From Galbula dea (Eukaryota; Chordata; Aves; Piciformes; Galbulidae): a stretch of 64,000 nucleotides of DNA. A program made the translations under genes and the position numbers. Positions within the stretch are counted from its first letter, which is position 1. The number at the start of each line of letters is the position of its first letter. Positions 26,590 through 38,722 of this stretch are shown here, piece after piece. The stretch spans positions 682,001 to 746,000 of the forward strand of contig VWZX01001678.1 of the NCBI GenBank assembly GCA_013399015.1. The letters run 5' to 3'. The notes under the pieces are model-generated. The model ran no database searches, had not been told where the DNA came from, and was given only the letters and a program-made list of their open reading frames with translations.

Positions 26590-27085
26590 TGCCTCCAGCA
26601 CAGCCTACTCCAGCTCACAGACCTTCTGCAGGACCACTATCAAGTCAGGCATTCCTCATCCTGTGCCATGCAACTGGATATTTCTATCCCTCTGCAGTGC
26701 TTGTAAATCTGTATCCTATTCCCTTCCCCCCCAAAAAAACCCCCCTCAACTTTCCTTCAGTGAAACAGGGCAGCTCTGAACTTTAATCCTGCCCTGCAAG
26801 GAGCCTGTAGCCCCCCCTCCACACTTCTTATCCTATGTAAATTTAATAACTGCTCTCTTTGCTCCATCGATCATTTCATTTCAATAATGAAAACAATGAG
26901 TACTACCAAAGCCAGGACAGACCCTTGGGGAATCTCACTCACTCCAGTCTTGCAGTTTAATAGCAAACCATGAACAACTACTTTGAATTGTGCCTGATGG
27001 AATTCGGTTAGAGATGGGCTGACCAGACATCCGGCCTGCTTCAAAGAAAGCCAGGTTAGAAAGCACTCACAGCCCCCCATTAAAG
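26590..27085 (-). mobile_element. ancient CR1-type LINE fragment
   Basis: Plus-strand text '..caataatgaaaacaatgagtactaccaaagccaggacagacccttggggaatctcactcac' resembles the reverse complement of the CR1 coding segment that reads, in younger copies, as 'tgttgaacaggactggtcccaatactgatccctggggaacacc'. 'ccatgaacaactactttgaattgtgcc' and 'gaattcggttagag' follow in CR1 order. Many substitutions and C-run indels. Assigned by eye with moderate confidence. Confidence 0.6.
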
Positions 27086-27370
27086 AGGGGGCAATTTCTA
27101 TCAGAGAAGTCCAATTATATTGTGATAGGCACTGTTGGAAAGTCTTTGCTGAACACTGCCATAAAAATGTTACGTATGTTGATAAGAGGAATAGGAGACC
27201 TGATAAGGAAGAACTTCAGCTGAACTAAGACAGTAGGAGCTTGAACCTTGCTTCCAGCAAGAGAGGGGCCTGGAAGAAGCAAACTGAAACACAGCATAAA
27301 AATGACAGGAATTTTGTACCTGCCATCAACTGCTGCTGACATATCAATTAAAGAAGATACTATCACAGAT

Positions 27371-27429
27371 GTGTGGTTTTGGTTTCTGTTTTGGGGGGTT
27401 TGTTTGTTTTGGGTTTATTTTTGTTTTTT
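27371..27429. repeat. G/T-rich low-complexity tract
   Basis: Runs of T with interspersed GG to GGGGGG and GTTT units, similar in style to the tract at 10651-10776. No fixed period. Confidence 0.8.
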
Positions 27430-28225
27430 AATACAACCAAAACATTTGCTTAGCTCTTCCAGATGGTTGGTTTTTTTTTTTGAATCATATTCCTTATTGC
27501 TCCCTACCAGCCAATCCTGCTCAGGGATCACAACAAACAAGACAGGTTGTAAAGACAATGGGTCCCAAAACTCAGACTAATGCTTTCATCAGCCACTGCC
27601 AGCATCCCCAGCCCTACACCAACACTAGGAGAAGCAAATGGTAGCGGCTGGTGCCTGAAAGAGGGAGAAGGGGTAAGTTCCATGGAAAGTGAAAGGTGAG
27701 GCAGCTTTCCAAGGCTAGCTCCCTCCGCTTGCCAAAAGAGCAATGCCCTGCCCACGCCTCACTCCGACTTCTGTGGAAGATGCGCTTGCTTCCCAGGAGA
27801 GTTGACTCTCGCAATGCAGATGTGCTTCACTGAGGCAATTGCCTTCTGTTGCGTAATGCAACCTGGAATTAAACACTCTATGCTATTTGCTGCATTTTTA
27901 AATGGAAACCAGAAGTTACTGCAGAGCTCGGCGATGCTGCCAAGAATGTTAACGCTATGGTGTTAGCAGGGAAGACTACATCATCTCCTCCCTCCTCCCA
28001 CACCTTACTCTTGAGTCGTAATTTTGCTAAATCCCTTTGTACTTGTCAGTAAGATATAAAGTCAGACATCTGTGTGACTTTCATCTTGATCCTCGGTGAC
28101 TGTGGGTATCATCACCTCAGGACCTAACGCAGCCACAGAGCAGCTCTGGAAGAAGCTGGCAGGTGACAGCACTGAGGTGGCAGAGAGTTGAACCATTCAC
28201 ATCATGTCCTATAGAACTGGGGTTC

Positions 28226-28262
28226 AAAAAAAAATATATATATATATAGAGAGAGAGAGAGA
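28226..28262. repeat. compound microsatellite A(n)-(TA)n-(GA)n
   Basis: An A run merges into about seven TA units and then about seven GA units, all perfect. Likely length-polymorphic. Confidence 0.97.
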
Positions 28263-31200
28263 ACAGAATCCACAAAGAACCATTTCCAGTCCCCTACATG
28301 AATCAGGAGGAACAACACTGCAGAAGCTGAGGCATACTTTGTCTACAAATATACATACATTTAGATTCTTCTTCTAGTTTCCAAGAGCTGTACAATACCA
28401 TTCCTCCTTTGAGGAATACAGGTCTTTTTTACAATATATTATGCATAACCCAGTTTTCCATAGCAGAAAACTCACCCAGGGAATACTGTTTGCTCCTATC
28501 AGAAATGTATCCCAAAATTACAGTAATTTATAGCCTCATTTTCACTGACAAAAGAAATAATATCATTCTCTTCTGACAAACATCAGTATACTGAAAACGT
28601 AATGAGTAAGTGCCTATAAACAGGTACCAAATAAAGCAACTATCAATCACTGCAACAAAATTTTAATTAAATCATCTGTTAAGTAAAATAAAAAAGACTG
28701 AAGTAAAAACAAGCCATGTAATCTGAGATCAAAGCAAAAATCTATCTTGCCAAAGCCCAGAAACACAATTCAGAACACTTAAATACCACAACTTGTTAAA
28801 TGACCAGTTACCTAAGTGTTATTTGTGAATCTCCAAGTATGCTAAACAAAGCCAAATGCAGAGATACAGCAAAGTGCTTATGCATGTGCCAAAGTACATC
28901 TGTATTTTACAAACACTTTAATGTGATAGGGAGCTTAAAACTCTGGAAGTGTTAATGTATATCTCTACAAGGACTTCTTTTTAAGAGACAGAAGATACTC
29001 AGAAAGCGATCTGCACTGTCCACATTTTAGTATTACAAATCAAATCTGCATTCAGCCAAAGACGAATACAGATTTCTGGATACATATCAGAAAGAACCCC
29101 AAGGATTAGTCCTAACACAAAAGAAGGAGGGAGTTGCCTTCTGTCATTCTCCCAGTTTTGCAGAACAGAAGAGTTAGCAAACGAGGCATGAAAAGATGTG
29201 AGAAAAAAAACTCATTCCTGAAAAAAAATGCTGCAATATCAGGTGTGTAAGAAAATGACAGGAAGTAGCATCAGGCCCAATCACAAGAACTGCTGACCAG
29301 CTGAAAGTCTTTTTGGCCTCAGCTGGAAATACTGAGCACCCTTAAGGCTAGTTAAACTTAGAAGCCATCCTAATTTAATGCTACAAATTAAATTTCAATA
29401 TTCAGCACTTAACTTTTTAAGGCTCTGACCGTCAGTCTGAATCAACAGTAAAGCACCAGCACTAGCTGAAGCTCTAGCTACATCAAGAAAATTCTCCTCT
29501 GTACTCCCATTTTTGTCTGTTACTACAAAGGAATGGATACAGTTTTTAAAAATTCCTTATAATGGGAATGATAGCAAAATCAAATACACCTATCTTACTG
29601 CTGTAGGGAAAACCCAAAAGCTCCTGTTTTAGGCTTTGAAAATCTCTCATTAATGCAGCTGGTGACTTTCAGAGTGCATTGACAAAGGGAGAGCATCACT
29701 CAAGTGTGTGGGTACATTCATACATGTGCAGGGAAAGTGAAGAAGAGGCATACACTATATATTGTAATTCTCTGAACCCAAATATTGCAACCAACCACAT
29801 TCAGTGCAGATGGACAGTCATGTTATGAAACTATACAGTTGACTCAACCCTATCATGTCTAGCAAGGTAGGCTGACAGGTTTCATATGGCAAAGACTACC
29901 TCTGGGGGAGGGGGAAAGCTGAGCTCTGCACCTGCCTGGAGATACCTTAAAAAGTCACTTCAATTATTCTGATACATTAAGACTCGACAAAAAAGTATGG
30001 AAAAGAAATTAACCAAAGAACAAAAGGCTGAACTTACTGAGTAAGACACCACTTTAAGAGGTTTACCCACGTTCCCTGCTGTAAAGCACTTCTGAAAAAT
30101 TCAGCCACTGAGCTACTGCTTTTCTTGACCTCGTCACTGCAAGAGAGCAGAGGAAAAAGAGCAAAGAGATAAAATAATATGCAATAAAGATGCTTCATGC
30201 TAGGGAAGTCTAAGTCACTCTTGCAAGTCAGATTTGCCAGTGTAATACTTGTTAAAGACTATCTGCTAACAGCACCAGCAGTCACAGCGAGCGTATTGCC
30301 TCTCAGCTGCTGCAGCAACATCACACACACCACACGGTCCAGCTATGAAGCATTTGCGTCTGTTGCTAGTTTTCCACACCCAAGAGCTCACTTCATGTCT
30401 TATGATTCATTTAATAATGCCCTGAGCCCCAAGAAGATTTGCTCTTCTGACTGCCCTTCTCTTCACAATAATGCAAATAAACATGGGAAATAAATCTATT
30501 GTCTGAGAAACCCTTCCACTGATTTTGTCCTTTGATGGTTTGGTTGATTTAGTATAGCTAGGAATCAAGAGGAAAGTGGATCGTAGCTTAATAGAGAGTG
30601 TGTTTAATCTTCCCTTTGCATAATGCTGGTACACTATGGCCCAAATACCAGAGATTTATTTGATGTGTACATGCTTTCAAGCATTAGTAAACAAGTTGCA
30701 GCCCATTATGAAAGAAGAGCAGATTCAAACAGTTGTGAGGCTCTTTATGTACTGGATTGACACTGGCAGTGCAATATACTTAACATCTGCTTGTGTACTA
30801 GGTTTACAATGCTGGAGACCATTTCACCAGGAAATACCATTTTTTAAGTATGACTAAAAATATAGCTGAGATCACTTCCCATGTCCTGAGGCTCTATTGT
30901 CTGAAGCATGACAGAACTGGCAGAGAAAGTGGCACAGTCTCTTTTTCTCTTTTTTTTTTCCAATTGATTTTATTACTCATAACATAGCCAAAAAGAGGGT
31001 TAGCATATACTGTGGCCTCACAAATGTACAGGCACTTGAATTCCCACCAAAAAACCAAAAACCTTCTTTCATTCTCATTTCTTATTCTTCCATTATTTTA
31101 AAGAGTATGTTACAGAACATGCAGAAGCACTCTAACAAGCATCACAGGGTTCAGGCCTGCCAAATAAATCTTTATTCTACATTCTGTACCTAAAACATTT

Positions 31201-31810
31201 TTGTGGTTGTTCATGTACAAATTAAAATATATTGGCCCTTTAGAAGCCTGTCCTAAGAGCAAAAAATGTAAATAAAAATTAGTTTTAACAATGAAGTTTC
31301 AAGCAACAGTACAGTGGAAGCACTTAAGTGCACAAAAGCTACTTACACATTGCAGTGGCTCCCTGGATAAGAGACTTAAAGTGTGAGTCTAGAGTGTTCT
31401 AATGCACACAGGCAAAACCCACCCAAGCTGTAGTTGGGTACTAATAAGCCATTCTCACATTTTTTTCTACCTAGTAGAAGAAACCTTTTCTCTCATTCAA
31501 GCACAAGCTTTCAAGGACAGTCCCTGACTCCTTGCCCTCTCACACAAACACACACACAAATGATTTTCAGCAATTCTCCCAGTGTTTACACCACACTCAC
31601 TGACCCCCCACATAGGCTCCAACTGGACATCATCAGTCACTTGCTGTCTCTGGCCTATATTTATTTCATGCTGTTCTGTGCTGAACACTAACTTGAGATG
31701 AGTCAGGAACAGTTACCTCTGTTTTTTTTTCCCCCATAATAAATAAAGAATCCATGACAGAGGTAGGGCTGGAGGGGAAAAGACCTTTCAGACAGCAATT
31801 CTAAAATCTC

Positions 31811-32100
31811 AAAATCACAGAATTATCAAGGTTAGAAGAGACCTCTAAGATCACCAAGTCCAACCACCAACCTATCACCGCCATGCCACTAAACCGTGTC
31901 CCTAGCTACCACTTCCCTGGGCAGCCTGTGCCAATGCCTCACAACTCTTTCAGTGAAGAACTTTTTCCTAATACCCAATCTAAACCTCCCCTGGTGCAAC
32001 TTGAGACCATTTCTTCTTGTCCTCTCTCTAGTAACCCGGGAGAAGAGGCTGACCCCCATCACTACAACCTACTTTCATCTCATTTACAGAGGTGTAGAAA
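31811..32100 (-). mobile_element. CR1 LINE fragment, 3' end
   Basis: The plus strand reads AAAATCACAGAATTATCAAGG, 'ttagaagagacctctaagatcaccaagtccaac', '..atcaccgccatgccact', 'cttccctgggcagcctgtgccaatgcc', 'gaactttttcctaatacccaatctaaacctccc', then 'gagaccatttcttcttgtcctctc'. This is the reverse complement of about 290 bp of CR1 3' end, 5'-truncated. Similarity fades near 32100. Same subfamily appearance as the copies at 8987 and 51528. Confidence 0.93.
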
Positions 32101-33920
32101 ACCTACCCTCCTGGAGTGAGCTCTTCAGAGGAAGCCTCAAATCATGGTGGCAACTATCAAATGGATGTAAAAGTATATGCCTGTGAAGGAGGTGCTGTGA
32201 GAACAAACACATCAGTGAGGCAGAGACACCAGGATACCACAAAAAAGTAACACAGCAAGAAGACAGGATGCCAGTGTCTCCGATGAGCAGTTATGGCCAT
32301 GTTTACTTCAACTGTTCTGCTGAGTTGTTCCCATTTCAGGCAGCAAACTTTGATTTAGGGAAGAGACCTGCAGATCTGTCTTCATTTTTTTTCCCATCAA
32401 AGCGTGAAAGAACTTCCTTTTTCAAAACCAAATTAACAAAGTTTAGATCCAAGCCCTCTCAGTCCCAAAAATCTCCAATGTGAACTCTATTAAAAGCTGC
32501 AGTAAGTGCAGCCAAATGCTCCAACAATATATTTAATAGCCTGTAATATTTCTAATGCTCTACTGCCCGAAGTCTATGATCTGGAACACCAGCCAAGCAC
32601 ACCCACCCAAGAGCAATGACTGGCCACAGTGAAGTCTCTTATCTTCCTTGGCTATGGTCCTCTGCCACCACTGGCATGACCAGACCAGGGGCTCTGGCTG
32701 CAGAGAGCAGGCACACAGACCACCTCTCTGGCAGAAGAAAGCCTGAAGGAAGAAGACAAATGACAAATGAAAGTTGTGCCAAGCATATAAGCATAGAGCT
32801 ACTCTTTCAAACTTAAGGTCCTGCAGTTTTATGGGTGTGTTTTATGATTTGACTTTATTGGACCCTCGTTCTCCTAGCCTACTGCTTCCCTCATGTCACT
32901 TAGGGATCCTCCCACATGTCCTTCAGGCTGGAAGATTCATCAAATCACTTTCCCAGTTTGACTGCTAACAAACTCAATGGAAAAACTCCCCTGGTGCCAG
33001 TGAGGACCAGAGTAAGCATATGGCCCTGAGCTCAGGTATGAGCATCCTGCACACAGAGCACTACTTCTCCCTAGTAGGCTTAAAGGATGCTTGGGAAAAG
33101 CATTTTGATGCAGACTTCACACTTGCAGGTCGTGACACTGGAAAATAGAGTTCATGCTGTCTCTTGACAAAAAGCCACACCGCGTGTTCTTCTATATAAG
33201 GCATACATGTAAGCAAGTAAAAATATCTTTTCTAGTAAGTTATGCAAAGCAGAAACAGCCTCCTGGTACTATTACAGCCAACTGGAAGCTAAAATTGTAT
33301 TAATTTAACAGTTCACTTGAACTCCAGCAAGGCTCCATGAGTCCTACCTATCCCAGCACAAAGAACACAGCCCTAGCAAACCACTTGTCAGGCACCTCCG
33401 TGGCACCACACGTAGGCAAGGCACACCAAAGTGCCAGGGAACACAGCTAGGAAGGGCTGGCAGCTTTCCTGCCTGCCCCATGGGCACGACCTGCTGCTCC
33501 TACTCTGTTGCCTTGCACCATGGCATGAACAGGCACAGGACAGGAGCAAGGCTATCCTCATCCCAGTGAGAATTACACGTGGCACAACTCTGTGCTCCAC
33601 CTCTTCTACGTATCAAAGCTCCTGCTGAGGAGCATTTTCCACTCTCTCACCACCCTGACTACTCAAGATTAAGCAACGTTGGGGATGACTCTGCAGCATG
33701 TTCCACGTTATCATGCCAGTGGGTTGATGAGAAAGCAAGAGAGGCAGCAGCACGCTCAGATAGGAGCCAGGCTGAACTTTCAGGACTGGTTTCTCCTGTT
33801 TGGGGCTCATCTAACAGGCATGCAGCAGAATTTTTTAAAATCTGTCAGAGAAAAAGGGGGGAAAAAAAGGATTATTTGCATATATCTAAATAATGAACTG
33901 TGGGGTTCCACACTTGTCAA
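32101..33920. other. non-coding stretch, nothing recognised
   Basis: No exon or repeat family identified. The segment at 33380-33830 is open in several frames on both strands (up to 104 codons) but shows no domain and no convincing splice-site pair. Confidence 0.4.
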
Positions 33921-34188
33921 ATTCATAGATTCTTAGAATGGCCTGGGTTGGAAAAGACCTTAAATATCATCTAGCTCCAACCCCCCTGTCACGGGCAGGG
34001 ATGCCACCAGGTTGCCCAGGGCCACATCCAACCCAGCCTTCGACACTGCCAGGGATGAGGCATCCACAGCCTCTCTGGGCAGCATGTTCCAGTGCCTCAC
34101 CACCCTCTGGGTAAAGAATTTCTTCCTAAGATCTAATCTAAATCTTCCCTCCTTCAGTTTGAAACCATTCCCCCTTGTCCTATTAACT
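33921..34188 (-). mobile_element. young CR1 LINE fragment, 3' end
   Basis: The plus strand opens with ATTCATAGATTCTTAGAATGG, the reverse complement of the CR1 tail, and continues through 'ggttggaaaagaccttaaatatcatctag', 'gccaccaggttgcccagggccacatcc', 'gaatttcttcctaagatctaatc' and ends at 'ccccttgtcctatta'. It is 5'-truncated at about 268 bp. Compared by eye with 20228-20490 in the opposite orientation it differs at about four positions, mostly C/T or G/A changes. Confidence 0.95.
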
Positions 34189-37100
34189 GGATGATTAAAT
34201 GACCAAACTTCAATGGCCAGGGGAGTATTATCACTTACTACAAGGTCTGATGAATGGATAGAGTCCCACAAACACTGACGGTATCAGTTTATTCACTTTC
34301 ATAATGAAAACAAGCAGAAGATATTTTACTCTGAAGGATAATTTTTCAAGGAAACTCTCAAGTTGTCTAAAAACAGCCACAACTGCAACACTGCTCACTG
34401 AATGTTTTGTAACTTTAGAAAAGATGTTGTATGCTAAACATTATTTTTGAGATAAATTCACTAAGTTACCGTGCTTTCAGAGTCACCCTGTTTAATTAAT
34501 TTCTTAGCTCAATAAAGAATTTTGGGTATTAAAAAAATGGGTATATATTCCAAGAGAAAGACAGAGATGCCAAACAACTCAAAAATGGACACGAAAGAAG
34601 CAGGAGAAACAATGTGAAAATGAAAAAGCATAGTTAATAATCTGCAAAACAATCAGCACACCAAAAAGACAACTGTTTGATCTCACTTCACCTGTTCAAA
34701 GGCTAAGTAGGGTTTCAATCTTTTTTCCATTGCAAGCTCCCTAAGGTTTTCCTGGTAAAACTGAAGACCTCCACAGAGTGACTGGGCTCCAGCTGACAAC
34801 TGCTTGCTTTCCTGAGTCAGTGCTCTTCAGAGGCAGGCTCTCTCAGTCAACTGGTTCACAGACCACAGTTGCTGGTCACTATCACCACCACAGAGTATAA
34901 ACTAAAAACCACCGTTACACTGACAACTAATTAACCAATGTAACCAACAGCCCTCTGCAGTAGGTGACCTCCCAGGGAAGGCTTCAACAGTGTGTATTTT
35001 CCCTGCAGTTATGCACACATGGTGCAACCCTGCTGTATCCATGATACAGAATTATAGGATCAGTAAGGTTGGAAGAGACCTCTGAGATCATCAAGTCCAA
35101 CTGACAACCTATCACCATCATGTGCTTACCCCAAAGCAGCAACATTGATAAAGGACAGAAAATTTTTGGTTATAGACATTATTTGGGGTTCCCTGTCCCT
35201 CAACAGCACGCAGGCAAGTGAGTCACAGGTACAGGTGAAAGACTTCTAGAACTCCCTTAACCCACCCCCCCAGTCTCTGAGATCTTCCCCCAGGAAGGAC
35301 AGACATCAGTCTGCTCTCTCAGGCTTTGAACCCCTACTCCCAAGGATTCACATGTAATTTGGTAGCTCTGTCCAAAGGCATGAGCAACTTATTTCTCCTT
35401 GGCCAAGTGATGCCAGATGAAACATCTCCAGATTAAACTACATGAGGCTCTCTGCTTTTGCATGCTCCTCTTCCTAGCTGTCCATTAATTTTTCTAAAAG
35501 GCAGGTTAATAAACTGCACTGGAGAAGACAGAGCATAGGGCTAACAGGCTTTAGTACTTAACACATGTTAATGAACAGGACAGTAATAATGCTTAAAAAA
35601 ACCTATCTGGGTAAGAGTCTTGACTGTAAGGCTTCCAAATCACTAGCTGGGAAACTCATTCCTCAGCTGGCTAATGATTCAGCTTTGAAAACAAAGATTT
35701 AATAATTATTTAGTAGAAGGACGTTGTGGACAGTTACACCTCAGGGTACTTCCAGAAATTACAGGCACTTCAAAATGCAAATTCTCAAATTCTGCAAATT
35801 CTGCAGCACACTTCATTTGAATAGCTAGTGTATATCCTGGCCCCACACCATATTGCCAGCAAATACCACAGTACAAACAGCTTTTCCAAGACTACATATA
35901 CCCCCAGAGACACATCAGAATGTAGTTTTAAACAATAATACAAAGATAAAAGCATGCTGTATATGCTGCTTTGGAGCAGTTACCATATGCTCTGTCAATC
36001 TATGGAGTAATAGGGCCCTGATGTACAATAACACATTGGCCACTCACAGCACCATGGAAGATTATACCATTCATAATGCAAATCAGCAGAGGATTTGCTG
36101 TATGCCACAATGTGTCATTCATATTTTTAACTTGGTCAGCTCTAAGATACTACTGTTGTGGTTTAGGGGTTTTTTAATTATTCTTTAAAGGTCTGATCCT
36201 AATTACATTAATTTGTAGTAAAAACAAGGCAGTAGGTTCAGGAATTAAATCAGAAGGTTAATATTATCTTCACAATTTATTTCTGTGTCCCTAAGAGCAG
36301 CTATACTGGAGCATTTAAAAAAAAAAAAATGACAAAAAAAATCTTTTAACCTATTATCCTCCCACTGACAGCAGTTGTAGCTGATTCTTTGGGAAACAGT
36401 TGAAGAAACAGAGGAAGTACAGGATGTGAAAAAAGCCATTTGTTTTGGTGTGATTACTCCCAGTTTGGGCTGAGTTTCTGGGCAGTTCAAAATTAAGATG
36501 CTTTTCTAAATCTTGGCATTAGGAACAGGCAGTAAAATAGATCCATATATAATCACCTGCAGCAGTAACCCATCTTGTACAGGCCAAAGTCTCCTGAGTA
36601 TTTGATTTCCTTGGGTTTTATTTACAAGAGAGCTCTGAATAGTGGGGTGAATAGCTGGCCACAAAATAAAACGTCATTTACTAGTTACAGCCTAACCCTA
36701 AGGTGTGGGAGGATTCACCTTCCACTCTTTGTAGCTCTAGAGGCTCCCTATAAAAGCATCAGCATTTGGGTAAAATGACTTCAAAATAATAACAAACTGG
36801 AACACTTCCAGGACAACATTTTCCATCCACTCTGTACACGCTGTGCATAACCTCACAAACAGCACAGCCCTGGAGAGCAAGATCTCCACGTGTTACTATT
36901 TTGTCTAGGTCTCCTAGTGAAAATAAGATTGTCTCTAAAGAATTCAGCCACTTGGGCAGGCTAAAGTGCAACTGGCATCACCCTGGGCCCAGTCTGTAAA
37001 TACCCAGTGGCAGCAAGGCATTTGCATTTCTTAATAGAAGCACTGTTGTTTCACCCTTTGGACAGGAATGCTGACAACTGCCAGGGATCTGGGGCTCCCC

Positions 37101-37770
37101 AACATCCCCCTGCAAAAGGGACCTCAGAGAGGTTGCTTCTGTGGAGGTTACCACTGCTGAGACACAAAGGCGCTGCAATGGTTCTAACGACCTGCCCAAT
37201 TTGTTCTCCTATTTGCAGTGGGTAACAAGCAGCTAAAGGGAGCTGCTTACACCTGGCAAAGCAGAATGGTGCCACTTTGGCACAGATGTTGCAGCACCTA
37301 CAACAGTGAGTATATCAATATTTCAGAAGGTAAACAGTATTTTGGTTTTGGTGGTTTGGTTTTTAAATACACACCTATCTTTGTGATTTGTCTGGTAAGC
37401 AGTTTGTGCAGAGGTGTATTAGACACTGAAAAAGTAAGGGAAAATTGCATTTGTATTCTGAAGATAAAAGTTACCATTAATCACATCTGAAAATAAGAGT
37501 GTCTGAAAGTGCAAGATGTATTTCTGAAGGGAAAAAGAAGTCATAAATACCACAACACTTTCAGAAAGGAGGCTGATAAACCTTTCCTTCCTGTCCCTCA
37601 AAAAAGAAAACTCCTTTAACTAGCTTGCACACAGCTAAACAGCCAGAATTAAACTGGCACATGAAGTCAAAAAAAATGTGTTCTCCATACTCCATAATAA
37701 GGAATTTTGGAAAGCAATGTACCTACAGCACTATCACCAGCTAAGTGCTGACCAAATCACCTACATCAAA
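34189..37770. other. non-coding stretch with one short CR1 tail
   Basis: AT-rich, no supportable exon. It includes the short CR1 piece at 35045-35122 and an A-run at about 36318-36330. The segment 36978-37275 is open on both strands with higher GC but has no recognised domain. Confidence 0.4.
35045..35122 (-). mobile_element. short CR1 3'-tail fragment
   Basis: 'ACAGAATTATAGGATCAG', 'taaggttggaagagacctctgagatcatcaagtccaac' and 'acaacctatcaccatcatg' match the last roughly 80 bp of CR1 in reverse complement. It is a very short 5'-truncated insertion. Confidence 0.85.
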
Positions 37771-38507
37771 GAATCACAAAATGTTAGGAGTTTGAAGGGA
37801 CCTGGAAAGATCATCTAGTCCAAACCACCTGCCACAGCAGGATTCCCTAGACCAGGTCACACAAAAGCGCATCCAGACAGGTTTTGAATATCTTGTCACT
37901 GGACTCCACTGAGAAGAGCCTGACCCCATCCTCCTGACACACACCCTTCACATATTTAAAAGCATAAATAAGGTCACCCCTTAGTCTCCTCCAAGCAAGA
38001 GACCCAGCTCCCTCAAGCCTTTCCTCATAAGGAAGGTGTTCCAGCCCCTTCATCATCTTTGTGGCTCTGTGCTGGACTCTTTCAAGCAGTTCCCTATCCT
38101 TCTTCAACAGAGGGGCCCAGAACTGGACACAATATTCCAGATGTGGCCTCACCAGGGTAGAGTAAAGGGGGAGAACCACCTCTCTTGACCTACTAACCAC
38201 ACCCCTTCTAATCCATCCCAGAATCCCATTGGCTCTCCTGGCCACAAGAGCACATTGCTGGCTCATGGTCATCCTTCCACCTACTAGGACCCCCAGATCC
38301 TTTTCTCCTTCACTGCTCTCCAACAGGTCAGTCCCCAACCTATACTGATCCATGGGGTTGGTCTTTCCCAGGTGCAAGACTTGACACTTGGCCTTATTGA
38401 ATCTCATTAAATTTCTCCCTGCCCAACTCTCCAGCCTGTCTAAGTCTCGCTGAATGGCAGCACAACCCTCCGGCGTGTCAGCCACTCCACCCAGTTTAGT
38501 GTCATAA
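37771..38507 (-). mobile_element. CR1 LINE fragment with reverse-transcriptase C-terminus
   Basis: The longest CR1 copy here. On the minus strand it runs from inside the reverse-transcriptase domain to the 3' tail (GAATCACAAAATGTTAGGAG read on plus at 37771). Relative to other CR1s an internal segment is missing near 37885-37905. The block after R-L-F-S-V-x-S-S-D-K that normally holds K-F-x-x-N/D-x-R-K-N/K-F-F-T is absent, and the frame resumes at F-K-T-x-L-D-A. Just past its 5' edge lies a second CR1 fragment in the opposite orientation (38638-38722). Confidence 0.95.
37847..38507 (-). pseudogene. CR1 ORF2 (pol) C-terminal remnant
   Basis: An uninterrupted frame of about 219 codons encodes the C-terminal part of a CR1-type non-LTR retrotransposon polyprotein. 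Visible blocks, in order, are DTKLGGVADTPEGCAAIQ, DLDRLESWA, MRFNKAKCQVLHLG, QYRLGTDLLESSEGEKDLGV, MSQQCALVARRANGILGWIR, LPLYSTLVRPHLEYCVQFWA, ERVQHRATKMMKGLEHL and a terminal FKTCLDALLCDLV. This is the part after the catalytic Y/F-A-D-D motif. The endonuclease domain and reverse-transcriptase active site are absent and an internal block is deleted, so it cannot be functional. The frame extends past 38507 to a Met at 38701, but that upstream part is unrelated to CR1 in this reading and is open by chance. Confidence 0.92.
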
Positions 38508-38590
38508 CAACCTAAGTGCCAAAAGCTATTGAGATTTATCAAATAGCAGGGTACCACCATCCACAACAACACTGCACTACACAGAGCAAC

Positions 38591-38612
38591 AGAACAGGAA
38601 CATTCCTGTTCT
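38591..38612. repeat. perfect 22-bp palindrome (2-bp spacer)
   Basis: AGAACAGGAA at 38591-38600 and TTCCTGTTCT at 38603-38612 are perfect reverse complements separated by CA. It lies in the roughly 130-bp unassigned stretch between a minus-strand CR1 (ending 38507) and a plus-strand CR1 piece (from 38638). Confidence 0.95.
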
Positions 38613-38637
38613 TCAGGTGGCCTTGGCTTTGTGAAGG

Positions 38638-38722
38638 GTGGGGTGTCAGGGGATGGGGTCAGGCTCTTCTCAGTGAAGCCCAGTGACAAGACAAGGGGCA
38701 ATCACATTCTGTGATTCTGTGT
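38638..38722 (+). mobile_element. CR1 LINE fragment with internal deletion
   Basis: 'GGATGGGGTCAGGCTCTTCTC', 'agtgaagcccagtgacaagacaaggggcaat' is the CR1 segment encoding D-G-V-R-L-F-S-V-K-P-S-D-K-T-R-G-N on the plus strand. It then jumps directly to the tail 'cacattctgtgattctgtgt', so about 250 bp of normal 3' sequence is missing. Opposite orientation to the CR1 just to its left. Confidence 0.8.

Larger units (their letters stand above)
27086..31810. other. non-coding stretch with simple repeats
   Basis: No supportable exon. It holds a G/T-rich tract (27371-27429), a T-run (about 27469-27481) and a compound TA/GA microsatellite (28226-28262). The stretch 28300-30100 is AT-rich and nearly free of long frames. 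A short AT-rich frame at 30636-30857 has no recognised similarity. Confidence 0.4.

Noticed and set aside
33655..33700. String loosely like part of 5S rRNA (GATTAAGCAACGTTGGG)
   Set aside because: Only a short, partial likeness; the internal control region of 5S genes is absent.
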